Source of the DNA: Methanomicrobiales archaeon
GTDB lineage: Archaea > Halobacteriota > Methanomicrobia > Methanomicrobiales > Methanomicrobiaceae
NCBI GenBank assembly: GCA_012523385.1
Contig: JAAYIO010000073.1
Location: 1-28,208 of the forward strand
DNA length: 28,208 bases
Direction: 5' to 3'
The translations under genes and the position numbers were made by a program. Shown piece after piece: positions 22,486-28,208 of this stretch. The notes under the pieces are model-generated. The model ran no database searches. It was not told the DNA's origin and worked only from the letters and a program-made list of their open reading frames with translations. Positions within the stretch are counted from its first letter, which is position 1. Every line of letters begins with the position of its first letter.

Positions 22486-22867
22486 TACCCTGACCCACCG
22501 GGTAGAGGCCGATTTTCGCATTCACAGAAGAGCAAAACATCCCGTATTCAGTCAGTTCATAAACAATCCACGTTCCTTTTGCGGTACCTGTGATCATCCC
22601 CGTTTCTAGGAGAATCCTGAGGTGGTAGGAGAGTTTTGATTTGCTTATTCCGAGCGCTTCCCGAATGATGCAGACACAGAGGGGCTGAACACGAAGCATC
22701 TCTATAATTTTGACGCGGTACACATCTGCGCAGGCACGGTGAAAGGCCCGTACCCGTGCAATGATCACATCGTCCGGAAGGGCTGAGACAATACCATCGA
22801 GACCTCCCTGTCCGGCAATTGTTTCCAGTGCTTCGGCAGGAATTTCACTACAGTATGGTGGTTTCAT
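22475..22867 (-). CDS. ArsR-family metal(loid)-type repressor
   Basis: The 130-residue protein has a winged HTH of the ArsR/SmtB type. The helix preceding the recognition helix carries PLCVC with Cys64 and Cys66, the position of the CVC metal(loid) ligands in ArsR. The recognition helix is about 75-87 (SKSKLSYHLRIL). Cys6 near the N-terminus and Cys112 (YGMFCSS) could complete a three-coordinate arsenic or other soft-metal site. The ATG follows GGTGAG by about seven bases. It diverges from the permease gene across a 155-base region holding two palindromes that are probable binding sites. Loss of DNA binding on metal loading is expected from the family; the actual ligand is unknown. Confidence 0.88.
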   Translation of the reverse strand: MKPPYCSEIPAEALETIAGQGGLDGIVSALPDDVIIARVRAFHRACADVYRVKIIEMLRVQPLCVCIIREALGISKSKLSYHLRILLETGMITGTAKGTWIVYELTEYGMFCSSVNAKIGLYPVGQGNDE

Positions 22868-22941
22868 TGTATTCTCACCGTATCAGGGTCGGTAGCAGGT
22901 GTCTGGGACGATAGTTCATCAGATCCACCTACCACGTATTG

Positions 22942-23006
22942 TTCAAGAAATCTTGAATTACTTTTATATATGTTCATCGTCCAGTTTAGTTCAACATAAT
23001 TTGAAC
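22942..23006 (+). promoter_or_regulatory. Permease promoter flanked by two ArsR-type palindromes
   Basis: TTCAAGA-AA-TCTTGAA (22942-22957) is a perfect 16-bp palindrome just upstream of the TATA box TTTTATATA (22962-22970). GTTCAA-N6-TTGAAC (22989-23006) is a second perfect palindrome covering the predicted transcription start near 22993. Both are built from TTCAA/TTGAA half-sites, as expected for dimeric ArsR/SmtB binding. A repressor on the two sites would block both TBP and initiation. Confidence 0.65.
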
Positions 23007-23022
23007 AATTAGGGGCCTGACC

Positions 23023-24096
23023 ATGGCAGATTACATCACTGGATCACTCATCTCCGGGCTAAACGCTGTTATCGAGTATCTCGCCGCCCATACGCTGACC
23101 TGCCTTGTTCCGGCATTCTTTATTGCAGGGGCGATTGCTGCATTTATCAAAAAAGATGCCATACTGAAGTATTTCAGTCCCGATGCAAGGAAATCAGTAT
23201 CATATGGTATCGCATCGGTGTCAGGCATTGTGCTTGCCGTCTGTTCGTGCACCATTCTCCCGATGTTTGCAGGGATTATGAAGAAAGGCAGTGGTATCGG
23301 GCCGGCTATTACCTTTCTTTTTGCCGGCCCCGCAATCAACATTCTTGCCATCATCTACACCGCAACCGTGCTGGGAGCAGATATCGGGATTGCACGGGCA
23401 GTGTTTGCGGTTCTGATGGCAATCGTAATCGGCCTTATTATGGCAACAATCTTCAAAGAATACGATACAGAAGCACGAAGTGCCGCCGCAACGATGTCAG
23501 TCACACCAGCGGGGGTGAGAGAGGAGCGTCCACGCTGGGTAAACCCCGCATTCTTTGTGATGCTCATCCTTGTTTTGATCATCGGTGCCTCATCACTCGA
23601 TATGGTGCTGCGTCTTGCAGTGATATACCTGTTAACGCTCGGGATTGCGGTTCTTTTGATATACTTCTTTGAACGCGACGAAGTGACCGAATGGGGATAT
23701 GAAATATGGGATTTGGTCAAGAAGATCTTCCCCATCCTCGTTGGCGGTACGTTCATTGTCGGGGTTATTGCATTCTTCCTCCCGCCTGAAACCTTCCAGC
23801 CATTCTTTGGAACAAACTCTGTTGGTTCGGTATTTTTAGGGGCAGTTGTCGGGGCTATTCTTTACATGCCGACTCTGCTTGAAGTGCCCATCATTGGCGG
23901 GACATTCGGCTATACGCAGGGGTTGATGGCAGGCGGCCCGGCACTTGCCCTTCTGCTCTCAGGACCAACGATCAGCCTGCCCTCTATTCTTGTTCTCACC
24001 CGAATCATGGGTGCAAAGAAAACAGCCACCTACGTAGCATTGGTGATTCTGTTTTCAACGATAGCGGGACTTATCTATGGGACATTCTTTGGGTGA
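23023..24096 (+). CDS. DUF318/ArsP-type permease
   Basis: The 357-residue protein has about eight to ten membrane helices in two halves joined by a hydrophilic loop (about 145-175). The first half contains AVCSCTILPMFAGI (Cys74, Cys76) followed by GSGIGPAITFLFAGPAINI; the second has GAILYMPTLLEVPIIG and LALLLSGPTISLPSIL, the repeated glycine/proline motif of the DUF318 permease family. Members include ArsP, which exports trivalent organoarsenicals, and other soft-metal or thiol exporters. The cysteine pair would fit a soft metal. The ATG is seven bases after AGGGG. An ArsR-like gene diverges from it and a CxxC thioredoxin-like gene follows, a combination seen in other archaea. Confidence 0.88.
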   Translation: MADYITGSLISGLNAVIEYLAAHTLTCLVPAFFIAGAIAAFIKKDAILKYFSPDARKSVSYGIASVSGIVLAVCSCTILPMFAGIMKKGSGIGPAITFLFAGPAINILAIIYTATVLGADIGIARAVFAVLMAIVIGLIMATIFKEYDTEARSAAATMSVTPAGVREERPRWVNPAFFVMLILVLIIGASSLDMVLRLAVIYLLTLGIAVLLIYFFERDEVTEWGYEIWDLVKKIFPILVGGTFIVGVIAFFLPPETFQPFFGTNSVGSVFLGAVVGAILYMPTLLEVPIIGGTFGYTQGLMAGGPALALLLSGPTISLPSILVLTRIMGAKKTATYVALVILFSTIAGLIYGTFFG

Positions 24097-24112
24097 ACGG
24101 GAGAATGGGTTG

Positions 24113-24211
24113 ATGAACCGGAACATACCCTACTGTGTAACAAGCGTTATGAAGCGAATACGGCAGACACCTGCCGGAGAAACCTATGCAGATGCAATAT
24201 TTGCAGCATAG
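24113..24211 (+). CDS. Possible 32-residue peptide between permease and mini-thioredoxin
   Basis: A short frame begins MNRNIPYCVTSVMKRIRQ and ends ADAIFAA, 16 bases after the permease stop. A purine-rich GGGAGAATGGG upstream could serve as a ribosome-binding site. It has one Cys and a basic middle. The composition is protein-like, but nothing is recognised and it may be chance or the remnant of a longer gene. Confidence 0.25.
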   Translation: MNRNIPYCVTSVMKRIRQTPAGETYADAIFAA

Positions 24212-24229
24212 TAAAAAAATGATGAAATT

Positions 24230-24466
24230 ATGAAAACAATTGAAGTGTTAGGAACCGGATGCATGAAATGCAAACGCCTTCTAAAAAATGTTGAAACAGC
24301 CGTGAAAGAGACCGGAACAGAAGCAGAGATCATCAAGGTTGAAGACATCAATGCAATTATGGACCGCGGGGTGATGCTCACACCGGCACTCATCATAAAC
24401 GGTGAATTAAAAGTCTCGGGCCGTGTAGCAGATGTAAAGGAGCTCTCTCTCCTTCTTCAGCAGTAA
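24230..24466 (+). CDS. Redox-active mini-thioredoxin (MTH895/TM0996-like)
   Basis: A 78-residue thioredoxin-fold protein with the active site GCMKCK (Cys11, Cys14), close to the N-terminus as in the MTH895 group of small archaeal redox proteins. The first strand is KTIEVLGTG; the segment containing the conserved cis-proline is VMLTPALIINGEL. The usual WCGPC is absent. Such proteins often occur beside DUF318 permeases and ArsR regulators and may reduce a substrate or hand a bound metal to the pump; this is inference from context. There is no ribosome-binding site; AATATTTGC about 30 bases upstream could be a TATA-like element, or translation follows from the permease. A 9-bp hairpin closes the transcript. 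Confidence 0.88.
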   Translation: MKTIEVLGTGCMKCKRLLKNVETAVKETGTEAEIIKVEDINAIMDRGVMLTPALIINGELKVSGRVADVKELSLLLQQ

Positions 24467-24472
24467 TGCATG

Positions 24473-24497
24473 AAATGACGGATAAACCCGTCATTTT
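24473..24497 (+). terminator. Terminator after the mini-thioredoxin gene
   Basis: AAATGACGG (24473-24481), loop ATAAAC and CCGTCATTT (24488-24496) form a perfect 9-bp hairpin whose right arm runs into a short T run, seven bases after the stop. Confidence 0.6.
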
Positions 24498-24791
24498 CCG
24501 TGGCTGTTGATGGAGTGAACCAGAAGGAGCAGAATAAGGTACCAAACGTCTCATCTTCCCCTGTGTAGATGGGTCAAACACCAGCACTCTCCAACTGTGT
24601 TGAGGTACAACTTACCGGAGAATACTATGATGGGCTGCCTGCATGGAATACAATCAGGGTGATTTTTTCGCAAACGGTTGATACAGGCATCTGATAAGAT
24701 GCAGGGGTATCATTATTCCCCGTACAGCAACAAATTTTACCAAAGCCGAACCAAAAGCTATCATATCATCCGGACCGGAGGTAGCGAGGTT
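24498..24791. other. Intergenic stretch before larE
   Basis: Nearly 300 bases. A 41-codon frame from an ATG at 24569 (MGQTPALSNCVEVQ to SQTVDTGI) lacks a ribosome-binding site and is not called. The larE frame is open to 24678, but the extra residues are Tyr/Ser/Lys-rich with no family match. The good ribosome-binding site GGAGGT at 24777-24782 decides the later start. Confidence 0.45.
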
Positions 24792-25604
24792 ATGACAGAA
24801 CGAAGACAGGAACGTTACACACGCCTGCGGGCGGCAATCAGAGACAAAAAATCACTGCTGGTATCATATTCAGGCGGTATCGACAGCATAGTCCTCGCAA
24901 TTGTCGCACGTGAGGTTCTGGGCAAGAATACCGCCTGCTGCCTGATAACAAGCCCCCTTCTCCCCTTACGTGAGGAAAAAGCTGCCCGTGACATCGCCGC
25001 ACGGGAAGAACTCCAACTCGTTGTCAAAAAATCTGATATCCTTATCGATCCCGAATTCAGGATGAACCCGAAGAACCGCTGTACCATCTGCAAAAAGGAG
25101 AGTGCCTGGATTCTCCGCAAGGTAGCAGATGAACAGGGATTTGTATCCATCGCAGACGGGACGAATGCCGATGATCTCACCGGATACCGCCCCGGCTACC
25201 AGACGGGCCTTGCGGCAGGCATTACCCATCCTTTTGTTGAGGCAGGTATCACCAAAGATGACATCCGGGCCATCGCAAAGATGCATGGCATCCCCGAATA
25301 TGCAAAGCCATCCGCATCCTGCCTTGCCACACGAATTCCCTATGGTGATTGCCTTGAACCAGAGCTTCTCGCCCGCATTGCACGGGCAGAAGAGGCACTA
25401 TATGTTGCCGGCGCAAAACAGGTGCGGGTCAGAGTCCATGGGGATGTAGCACGCATCGAAATCGACCCCGAATCCGCAGAACGTATTTTTGTACTTCGGG
25501 ATGCCATCAGCAGGGCATTCCATACTCTGGGATTCCGACATGTGGCACTCGATTTAGACGGTTTTAAGAGCGGTAGCATGGATTATAATGAATCTAATCT
25601 CTGA
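24792..25604 (+). CDS. larE: ATP-dependent sulfur transferase LarE
   Basis: LarE is a PP-loop protein that donates sulfur to the nickel-pincer cofactor precursor. From MTERRQERY it has 270 residues. The PP-loop ATP-binding motif is SYSGGIDS (25-32). Cys97 and Cys100 lie in NRCTICK, and SASCLATRIPYGDC carries Cys177 and Cys187. Cys177 is at the position I recall for the sacrificial Cys of Lactobacillus LarE; the nearby Cys187 could support a cluster-bound sulfur variant that is catalytic rather than suicidal. The start follows GGAGGT by nine bases. LarB, LarC and a LarA-type racemase are not in the window. It lies after the permease-thioredoxin pair but beyond a terminator. Confidence 0.88.
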   Translation: MTERRQERYTRLRAAIRDKKSLLVSYSGGIDSIVLAIVAREVLGKNTACCLITSPLLPLREEKAARDIAAREELQLVVKKSDILIDPEFRMNPKNRCTICKKESAWILRKVADEQGFVSIADGTNADDLTGYRPGYQTGLAAGITHPFVEAGITKDDIRAIAKMHGIPEYAKPSASCLATRIPYGDCLEPELLARIARAEEALYVAGAKQVRVRVHGDVARIEIDPESAERIFVLRDAISRAFHTLGFRHVALDLDGFKSGSMDYNESNL

Positions 25605-25897
25605 ATCACGGTTATTTAAATAGTCGGACGCCCCTCCTCAGGGAGTGTATGCATGCAGTCACCTCCTGTTTAATCAAAAGAATCGTGCACGAGAGAGAAG
25701 AATCCAAGGAGGACACTACTCCCAGATAAAATAATCAACTCTATTTCCATGCATTATAACCAGGCAAACTCAGATTGGTTAAAAAATACCCATTTGTGCG
25801 AACAAATACCGTTCCGGTATGGATACAGGTGTTTTAATCTGACATATGATATAAGTCAAAAACAATTACTCATACATACTGGTAGGAGTGCAAAGAT
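25605..25897. other. Intergenic stretch between larE and the AhpD-like gene
   Basis: About 290 bases. A palindromic TATTTAAATA (25613-25622) could be a TATA box, and a 26-codon frame starts at 25649 (MHAVTSCLIKRIVHE) three bases after GGGAG. It is too weak to call. An isolated AAGGAGG (25705-25711) has no start codon behind it. The probable TATA box of the AhpD-like gene is GATATAAG near 25848-25855. Confidence 0.4.
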
Positions 25898-25945
25898 ATG
25901 GCAGATAATTTTGGTAAAAAACTATATTCTTTAACTAAATTTTAG
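25898..25945 (+). other. 15-codon in-frame N-terminal segment ended by TAG, before the AhpD-like gene
   Basis: MADNFGKKLYSLTKF followed by TAG. The ATG has an excellent ribosome-binding site (GGAGTG, nine bases upstream) and a TATA element at a suitable distance. It is in the same frame as the AhpD-like protein, separated by TAG-Arg-Ile. It reads like the amphipathic, basic N-terminus of AhpD-like proteins, so the TAG probably interrupts the original gene. It could also be a leader peptide. Confidence 0.5.
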
Positions 25946-25951
25946 AGGATA

Positions 25952-26407
25952 ATGTATCTTGCATTTTTTTCCGCCTCTGATCTTCTTTATAGTAAGAAAA
26001 ATGAGCTTTTGAGTAAGCAGTTTATTGAGCGTATCATGCTTGCGGTAACCGAGGTAAACGGATGTGCCGTATGTTCCTATGCCCATACAAAGATGGTTCT
26101 TGAAGCAGGCATGACCAATGAAGAAATCCAAAATATGCTGGCCAGAGTAAGCGATGATATTCCTGAAAAAGAAACGTTTGCAGTCCTATTTGGCCAGCAT
26201 TACGCCGATTCCAGAGGGAATCCGTCTGAAAAGACCTGGAAACGGATTATCGAAATGTATGGGCTTCCAGAAGCAAAAGGCATTCTCGCATCGATACGAA
26301 TTATGATGCTTGGAAACGCGACTACTATTCCATGGAGTTCTTTTTTGAATAGGTTTAGAGGCAAACCCGATACACGAAGTGGTGTGCTCTATGTGAAATC
26401 GGCATGA
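25952..26407 (+). CDS. AhpD/carboxymuconolactone decarboxylase-like protein, N-terminus cut by TAG
   Basis: The open part gives 151 residues from MYLAFFSASDLLYSKK. The AhpD-fold core has FIERIMLAVTEVNGCAVCSY with the CxxC pair Cys38/Cys41 and His45 (CAVCSYAHTKM), the usual disulfide/peroxidase relay. The C-terminal part (RGNPSEKTWKRIIEMYGLPE) continues the helical bundle. The ATG at 25952 has only GAGG three to four bases before it, too close for good initiation. A strong ribosome-binding site and ATG lie 54 bases upstream in frame, with one TAG between. The protein may be made by reinitiation, by readthrough, or poorly. It could act in thiol-based peroxide defence; the physiological role is unknown. 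Confidence 0.78.
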   Translation: MYLAFFSASDLLYSKKNELLSKQFIERIMLAVTEVNGCAVCSYAHTKMVLEAGMTNEEIQNMLARVSDDIPEKETFAVLFGQHYADSRGNPSEKTWKRIIEMYGLPEAKGILASIRIMMLGNATTIPWSSFLNRFRGKPDTRSGVLYVKSA

Positions 26408-26502
26408 TGATAGGCACCATAATTTTTCTCCCCATTGCCATTATCCATGCACTGTTAGCAAAATTATTCAAAAGACCAGATATTACGTTTAAAGAGGCCT
26501 AA
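26404..26502 (+). CDS. Small 32-residue single-pass membrane protein coupled to the AhpD-like gene
   Basis: The frame starts on an ATG that overlaps the AhpD-like stop (ATGATGA) and encodes MMIGTIIFLPIAIIHALLAK, then a basic LFKRPDITFKEA tail. Residues 4-22 form one hydrophobic helix. A hairpin-plus-T terminator begins at the stop codon, which supports it being the last gene of this transcript. The four-base overlap, membrane-like composition and terminator position argue for a real gene, though there is no homologue that I recognise. It may anchor or partner the AhpD-like protein; this is inference. Confidence 0.55.
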   Translation: MMIGTIIFLPIAIIHALLAKLFKRPDITFKEA

Positions 26503-26522
26503 ATAAAATTTTTTATTTTTTT
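26501..26522 (+). terminator. Terminator of the AhpD-small membrane protein transcript
   Basis: AAATAAA (26501-26507), loop ATTT and TTTATTT (26512-26518) form a 7-bp stem followed by more T. It begins at the stop codon of the small membrane protein. Confidence 0.6.
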
Positions 26523-26756
26523 CGGATGCCAGAATGGGATTGGAACCGGAACACTATTTGCAAGAATTAATAAATGGTGGTGTTTATTTCAATCCCCTGA
26601 CTTTGGCAGTAAGAAGGAGTAAAGGGATTCTTAGTGTGCCAAATTGAGCATCCAGATGAAAAAATGATGATGGTTGATCTCTGTAGCGGATAGTCGCCTC
26701 AGGCGAATGAACACAAACGGGCAAACGAACAATGCAAGATTGCAGTCTGCTACGTT

Positions 26757-26789
26757 AAAAAAAAGATTTAACCATGCAAACGCATGGTT
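26757..26789 (-). terminator. Terminator of the flavoprotein gene (hairpin plus T8)
   Basis: On the minus strand AACCATGC, loop GTTT and GCATGGTT (26770-26789) form a perfect 8-bp hairpin beginning at the last base of the stop codon. It is followed by AAATC and eight T (26757-26764). Confidence 0.75.
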
Positions 26790-27193
26790 CAGAGGATCTT
26801 ATCGCCGGCGCCGGGCCCTGCAGAGCAGGTATAAACGTCGGTAATTTTAATGACAAGCATCCCTTTAGCAGGTGCCTTCGGCATCCGGGCAAGCGTCTTT
26901 TGACGGAACGCCTCAAACTGCTCACCCTCAGTAACATACGTCACATCGCCGTGAATCTGGAAACAGCCCTTCACCCCCTCGCCCCAGAGATAAATCGCAG
27001 CCCGTGGATTTTCCCGGATGTTTGCGACCGTCTTCTGCATGAAGTTGTCCATCACAAGAATCGTATCCCGGTTAACAAGTTCCTTTCCCGCCATGGGAGC
27101 TACATTGGGGGCGCCATCAATGCCCGCGGTTGCAAAGGGAATGACGCGTATTGCATTGAAGGCTTCAATCAGATCATCAGTCAGTTGTACCAT
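26789..27193 (-). CDS. Pyridoxamine 5'-phosphate oxidase-like flavin-binding protein
   Basis: The 134-residue protein has the FMN-binding split-barrel pattern of the PNPOx-like superfamily: an N-terminal helix (LTDDLIEAFNAIR), the strand pair VIPFATAGIDGAPNVAPM, a central DTILVMDNFMQKTVANIREN and NPRAAIYLWGEGVKGCFQIH. It is too short and lacks the C-terminal region for a true pyridoxamine-phosphate oxidase. FMN or F420-related cofactor binding is plausible, the latter common in methanogens, but the substrate is unknown. The ATG follows GGAG by about eight bases. It appears to be a single-gene transcript with a clear terminator. Confidence 0.85.
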   Translation of the reverse strand: MVQLTDDLIEAFNAIRVIPFATAGIDGAPNVAPMAGKELVNRDTILVMDNFMQKTVANIRENPRAAIYLWGEGVKGCFQIHGDVTYVTEGEQFEAFRQKTLARMPKAPAKGMLVIKITDVYTCSAGPGAGDKIL

Positions 27194-27324
27194 AGAATAA
27201 CTCCATCTGAGTATTTACAGCGGGAAACGTAAAAAATGTGCGGAAGATATACCTGACTGAGATGACCAGATTTTCTTTGGGAAAATTAGGGATTATTCAG
27301 CCAAAAGCCTCAGAACCACCAAAA

Positions 27325-28208
27325 TTATGCTTTTGATACCGGGAATCTCAGAATCCACGTAGTCCCATTGCCACGAACAAGTTCAATGGTGCCACCCAGT
27401 TGATCGGTGACCACGCTCTGAACGATATTCATCCCCAGAGAAGGATGACAGAAGGGATCGACGTCCTCTGCTATCCCCACTCCGTCATCGATGACAAGGA
27501 GCACCTTCTCTGTGTTGTTGCACGTCATCGTAACCGAGATTTTTCCTGAATCACGCCCTTCAAATGCATATTTAATGGAATTGGTAATGAGTTCGGTGAC
27601 AATGAGTGAATAAAGAATGCCGGAGTTTAGATCAAGGGTACAGCCATGGGCATCCACATCATACTCGATAATCTTCCCAAGTGAGAAGTTGGGAATGATC
27701 TCGTTTACGAGCGCCGTTAAATGCTCATGGGCATCAATCGTAGTGATATTTCGTGAGCGGTAGATACTCTCGTGAACCATTGCCATCGAGATGATACGGT
27801 TTGCCGTCCCGGTGAGTGATGCTCTCGCCTGTTCATCATCCAGAGTGCGCATCTGCATCTGGATCATCGATGAGATGAGGGCAAGATTGTTCTTAACCCG
27901 GTGATGGACCTCCTGCAGGAGCGTCGTCTTCTCAACAAGCGACTCTTTGAGGGCATTCTCTGCCTCCCTGCGCTGGGAGATGTCATTCGCAAAGAAACAG
28001 GCAAACTCCATGTCACCAAGATGCACATAATCAACCATCACATCAGCCGGTAAAAAGGTGCCGTCTCTTAGGACATAATTCGCTTCAAACTGTTGAATCT
28101 CCCCGGCAACCACACCGTCCCAGAAATTCTCCCATTGCAGGTGTTCCGGATACTGATATATCTCCCCAATATTCATCCCGAGAAGGGATGCATGAGGAAT
28201 CTGCACCA
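27325..28208 (-). CDS. PAS-HisKA_2 sensor histidine kinase, C-terminal part
   Basis: The reading frame is open through the right edge, so the N-terminus is missing; about 294 residues are visible. It starts inside a PAS domain (NYVLRDGTFLPADVMVDYVH), then a coiled linker (REAENALKESLVEKTTLLQ) and the HisKA_2 dimerisation domain with EVHHRVKNNLALISSMIQMQ. The ATPase domain has the N-box ITNSIKYAFEG, the G1-like DDGVGI and a second glycine box SLGMNIVQ. This kinase class is common in methanogens, often without a membrane segment, and usually passes phosphate to a response regulator encoded elsewhere. The phosphoacceptor is one of the histidines in EVHHR. The signal sensed cannot be told. A GTG at 28206 is a valine codon in an open frame, not a credible start. 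Confidence 0.9.
   Translation of the reverse strand, partial: VQIPHASLLGMNIGEIYQYPEHLQWENFWDGVVAGEIQQFEANYVLRDGTFLPADVMVDYVHLGDMEFACFFANDISQRREAENALKESLVEKTTLLQEVHHRVKNNLALISSMIQMQMRTLDDEQARASLTGTANRIISMAMVHESIYRSRNITTIDAHEHLTALVNEIIPNFSLGKIIEYDVDAHGCTLDLNSGILYSLIVTELITNSIKYAFEGRDSGKISVTMTCNNTEKVLLVIDDGVGIAEDVDPFCHPSLGMNIVQSVVTDQLGGTIELVRGNGTTWILRFPVSKA

Noticed and set aside
25943..25945. Pyrrolysine (TAG readthrough) as the explanation for the split AhpD-like gene
   Set aside because: TAG terminates nob1 and the TRIC-like gene in this window, and pyrrolysine is not typical of the likely order. Kept only as a test in the finding.
26692..26708. CGCCTCAGGCG palindrome as a terminator or attachment site
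   Set aside because: It is short, far from any gene end and has no T run or duplicated partner.

Overview
The window is a stretch of chromosome from a methanogenic archaeon, most likely of the order Methanomicrobiales. The archaeal assignment rests on a membrane-anchored LonB protease, a group II chaperonin (thermosome), a Nob1 rRNA endonuclease, TATA-box promoters about 25-30 nt upstream of start codons (several apparently leaderless) and poly-T terminators. The methanogen assignment rests on a complete six-subunit Ech-type membrane [NiFe]-hydrogenase operon, an FmdE-family protein, and a secreted protein with NosD-like and PGF-pre-PGF-like regions. The genus cannot be fixed from the sequence.

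Layout. At 1-181 is the N-terminus of a secreted RCC1-like repeat protein (minus strand), then a gene-free stretch. LonB (minus) diverges from a prs-nob1-gfcR-like operon (PRPP synthetase, 16S rRNA maturase, PRPP-fold HTH regulator). After an intergenic region with a probable broken small membrane-protein gene comes a thermosome subunit. The echABCDEF operon fills 7166-12255; its genes overlap or are tightly spaced. Next are a MoaD/ThiS-like small protein and a lipoprotein (both minus), an FmdE-family protein, and a 1245-residue secreted papain-like protease carrying a lectin-like region, a beta-helix region and a C-terminal membrane anchor.

From 17.9 to 22 kb are a UPF0316/DUF2179 membrane protein, a coupled HTH-regulator/membrane-protein pair with a palindromic operator, a SIMPL-domain exported protein and a TRIC/UPF0126 channel-like protein. 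From 22.1 to 25.6 kb is a cysteine-rich, metal(loid)-handling-like cluster: an ArsR repressor with a CVC motif and a DGC-domain protein on the minus strand, diverging from a DUF318/ArsP-type permease, a CxxC mini-thioredoxin and LarE. Two TTCAA/TTGAA palindromes flank the permease TATA box. The right end holds an AhpD-like protein whose natural start seems separated from the rest by an in-frame TAG codon, a coupled 32-residue membrane peptide, a PNPOx-like flavoprotein and a truncated PAS-HisKA_2 sensor kinase.

Functional view. Ech would couple ferredoxin and H2 to ion transport for anabolic or CO2-fixing reactions. The prs-nob1-gfcR operon joins nucleotide precursor supply, ribosome maturation and a probable PRPP-sensing regulator. 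The 22-25.6 kb cluster looks like a regulated efflux/thiol system. The most unusual points are the amber-interrupted AhpD gene, the small coupled membrane peptide, the multi-domain protease and the paired palindromes in the ArsR-permease intergenic region. No tRNA, rRNA, CRISPR array or insertion sequence was recognised.
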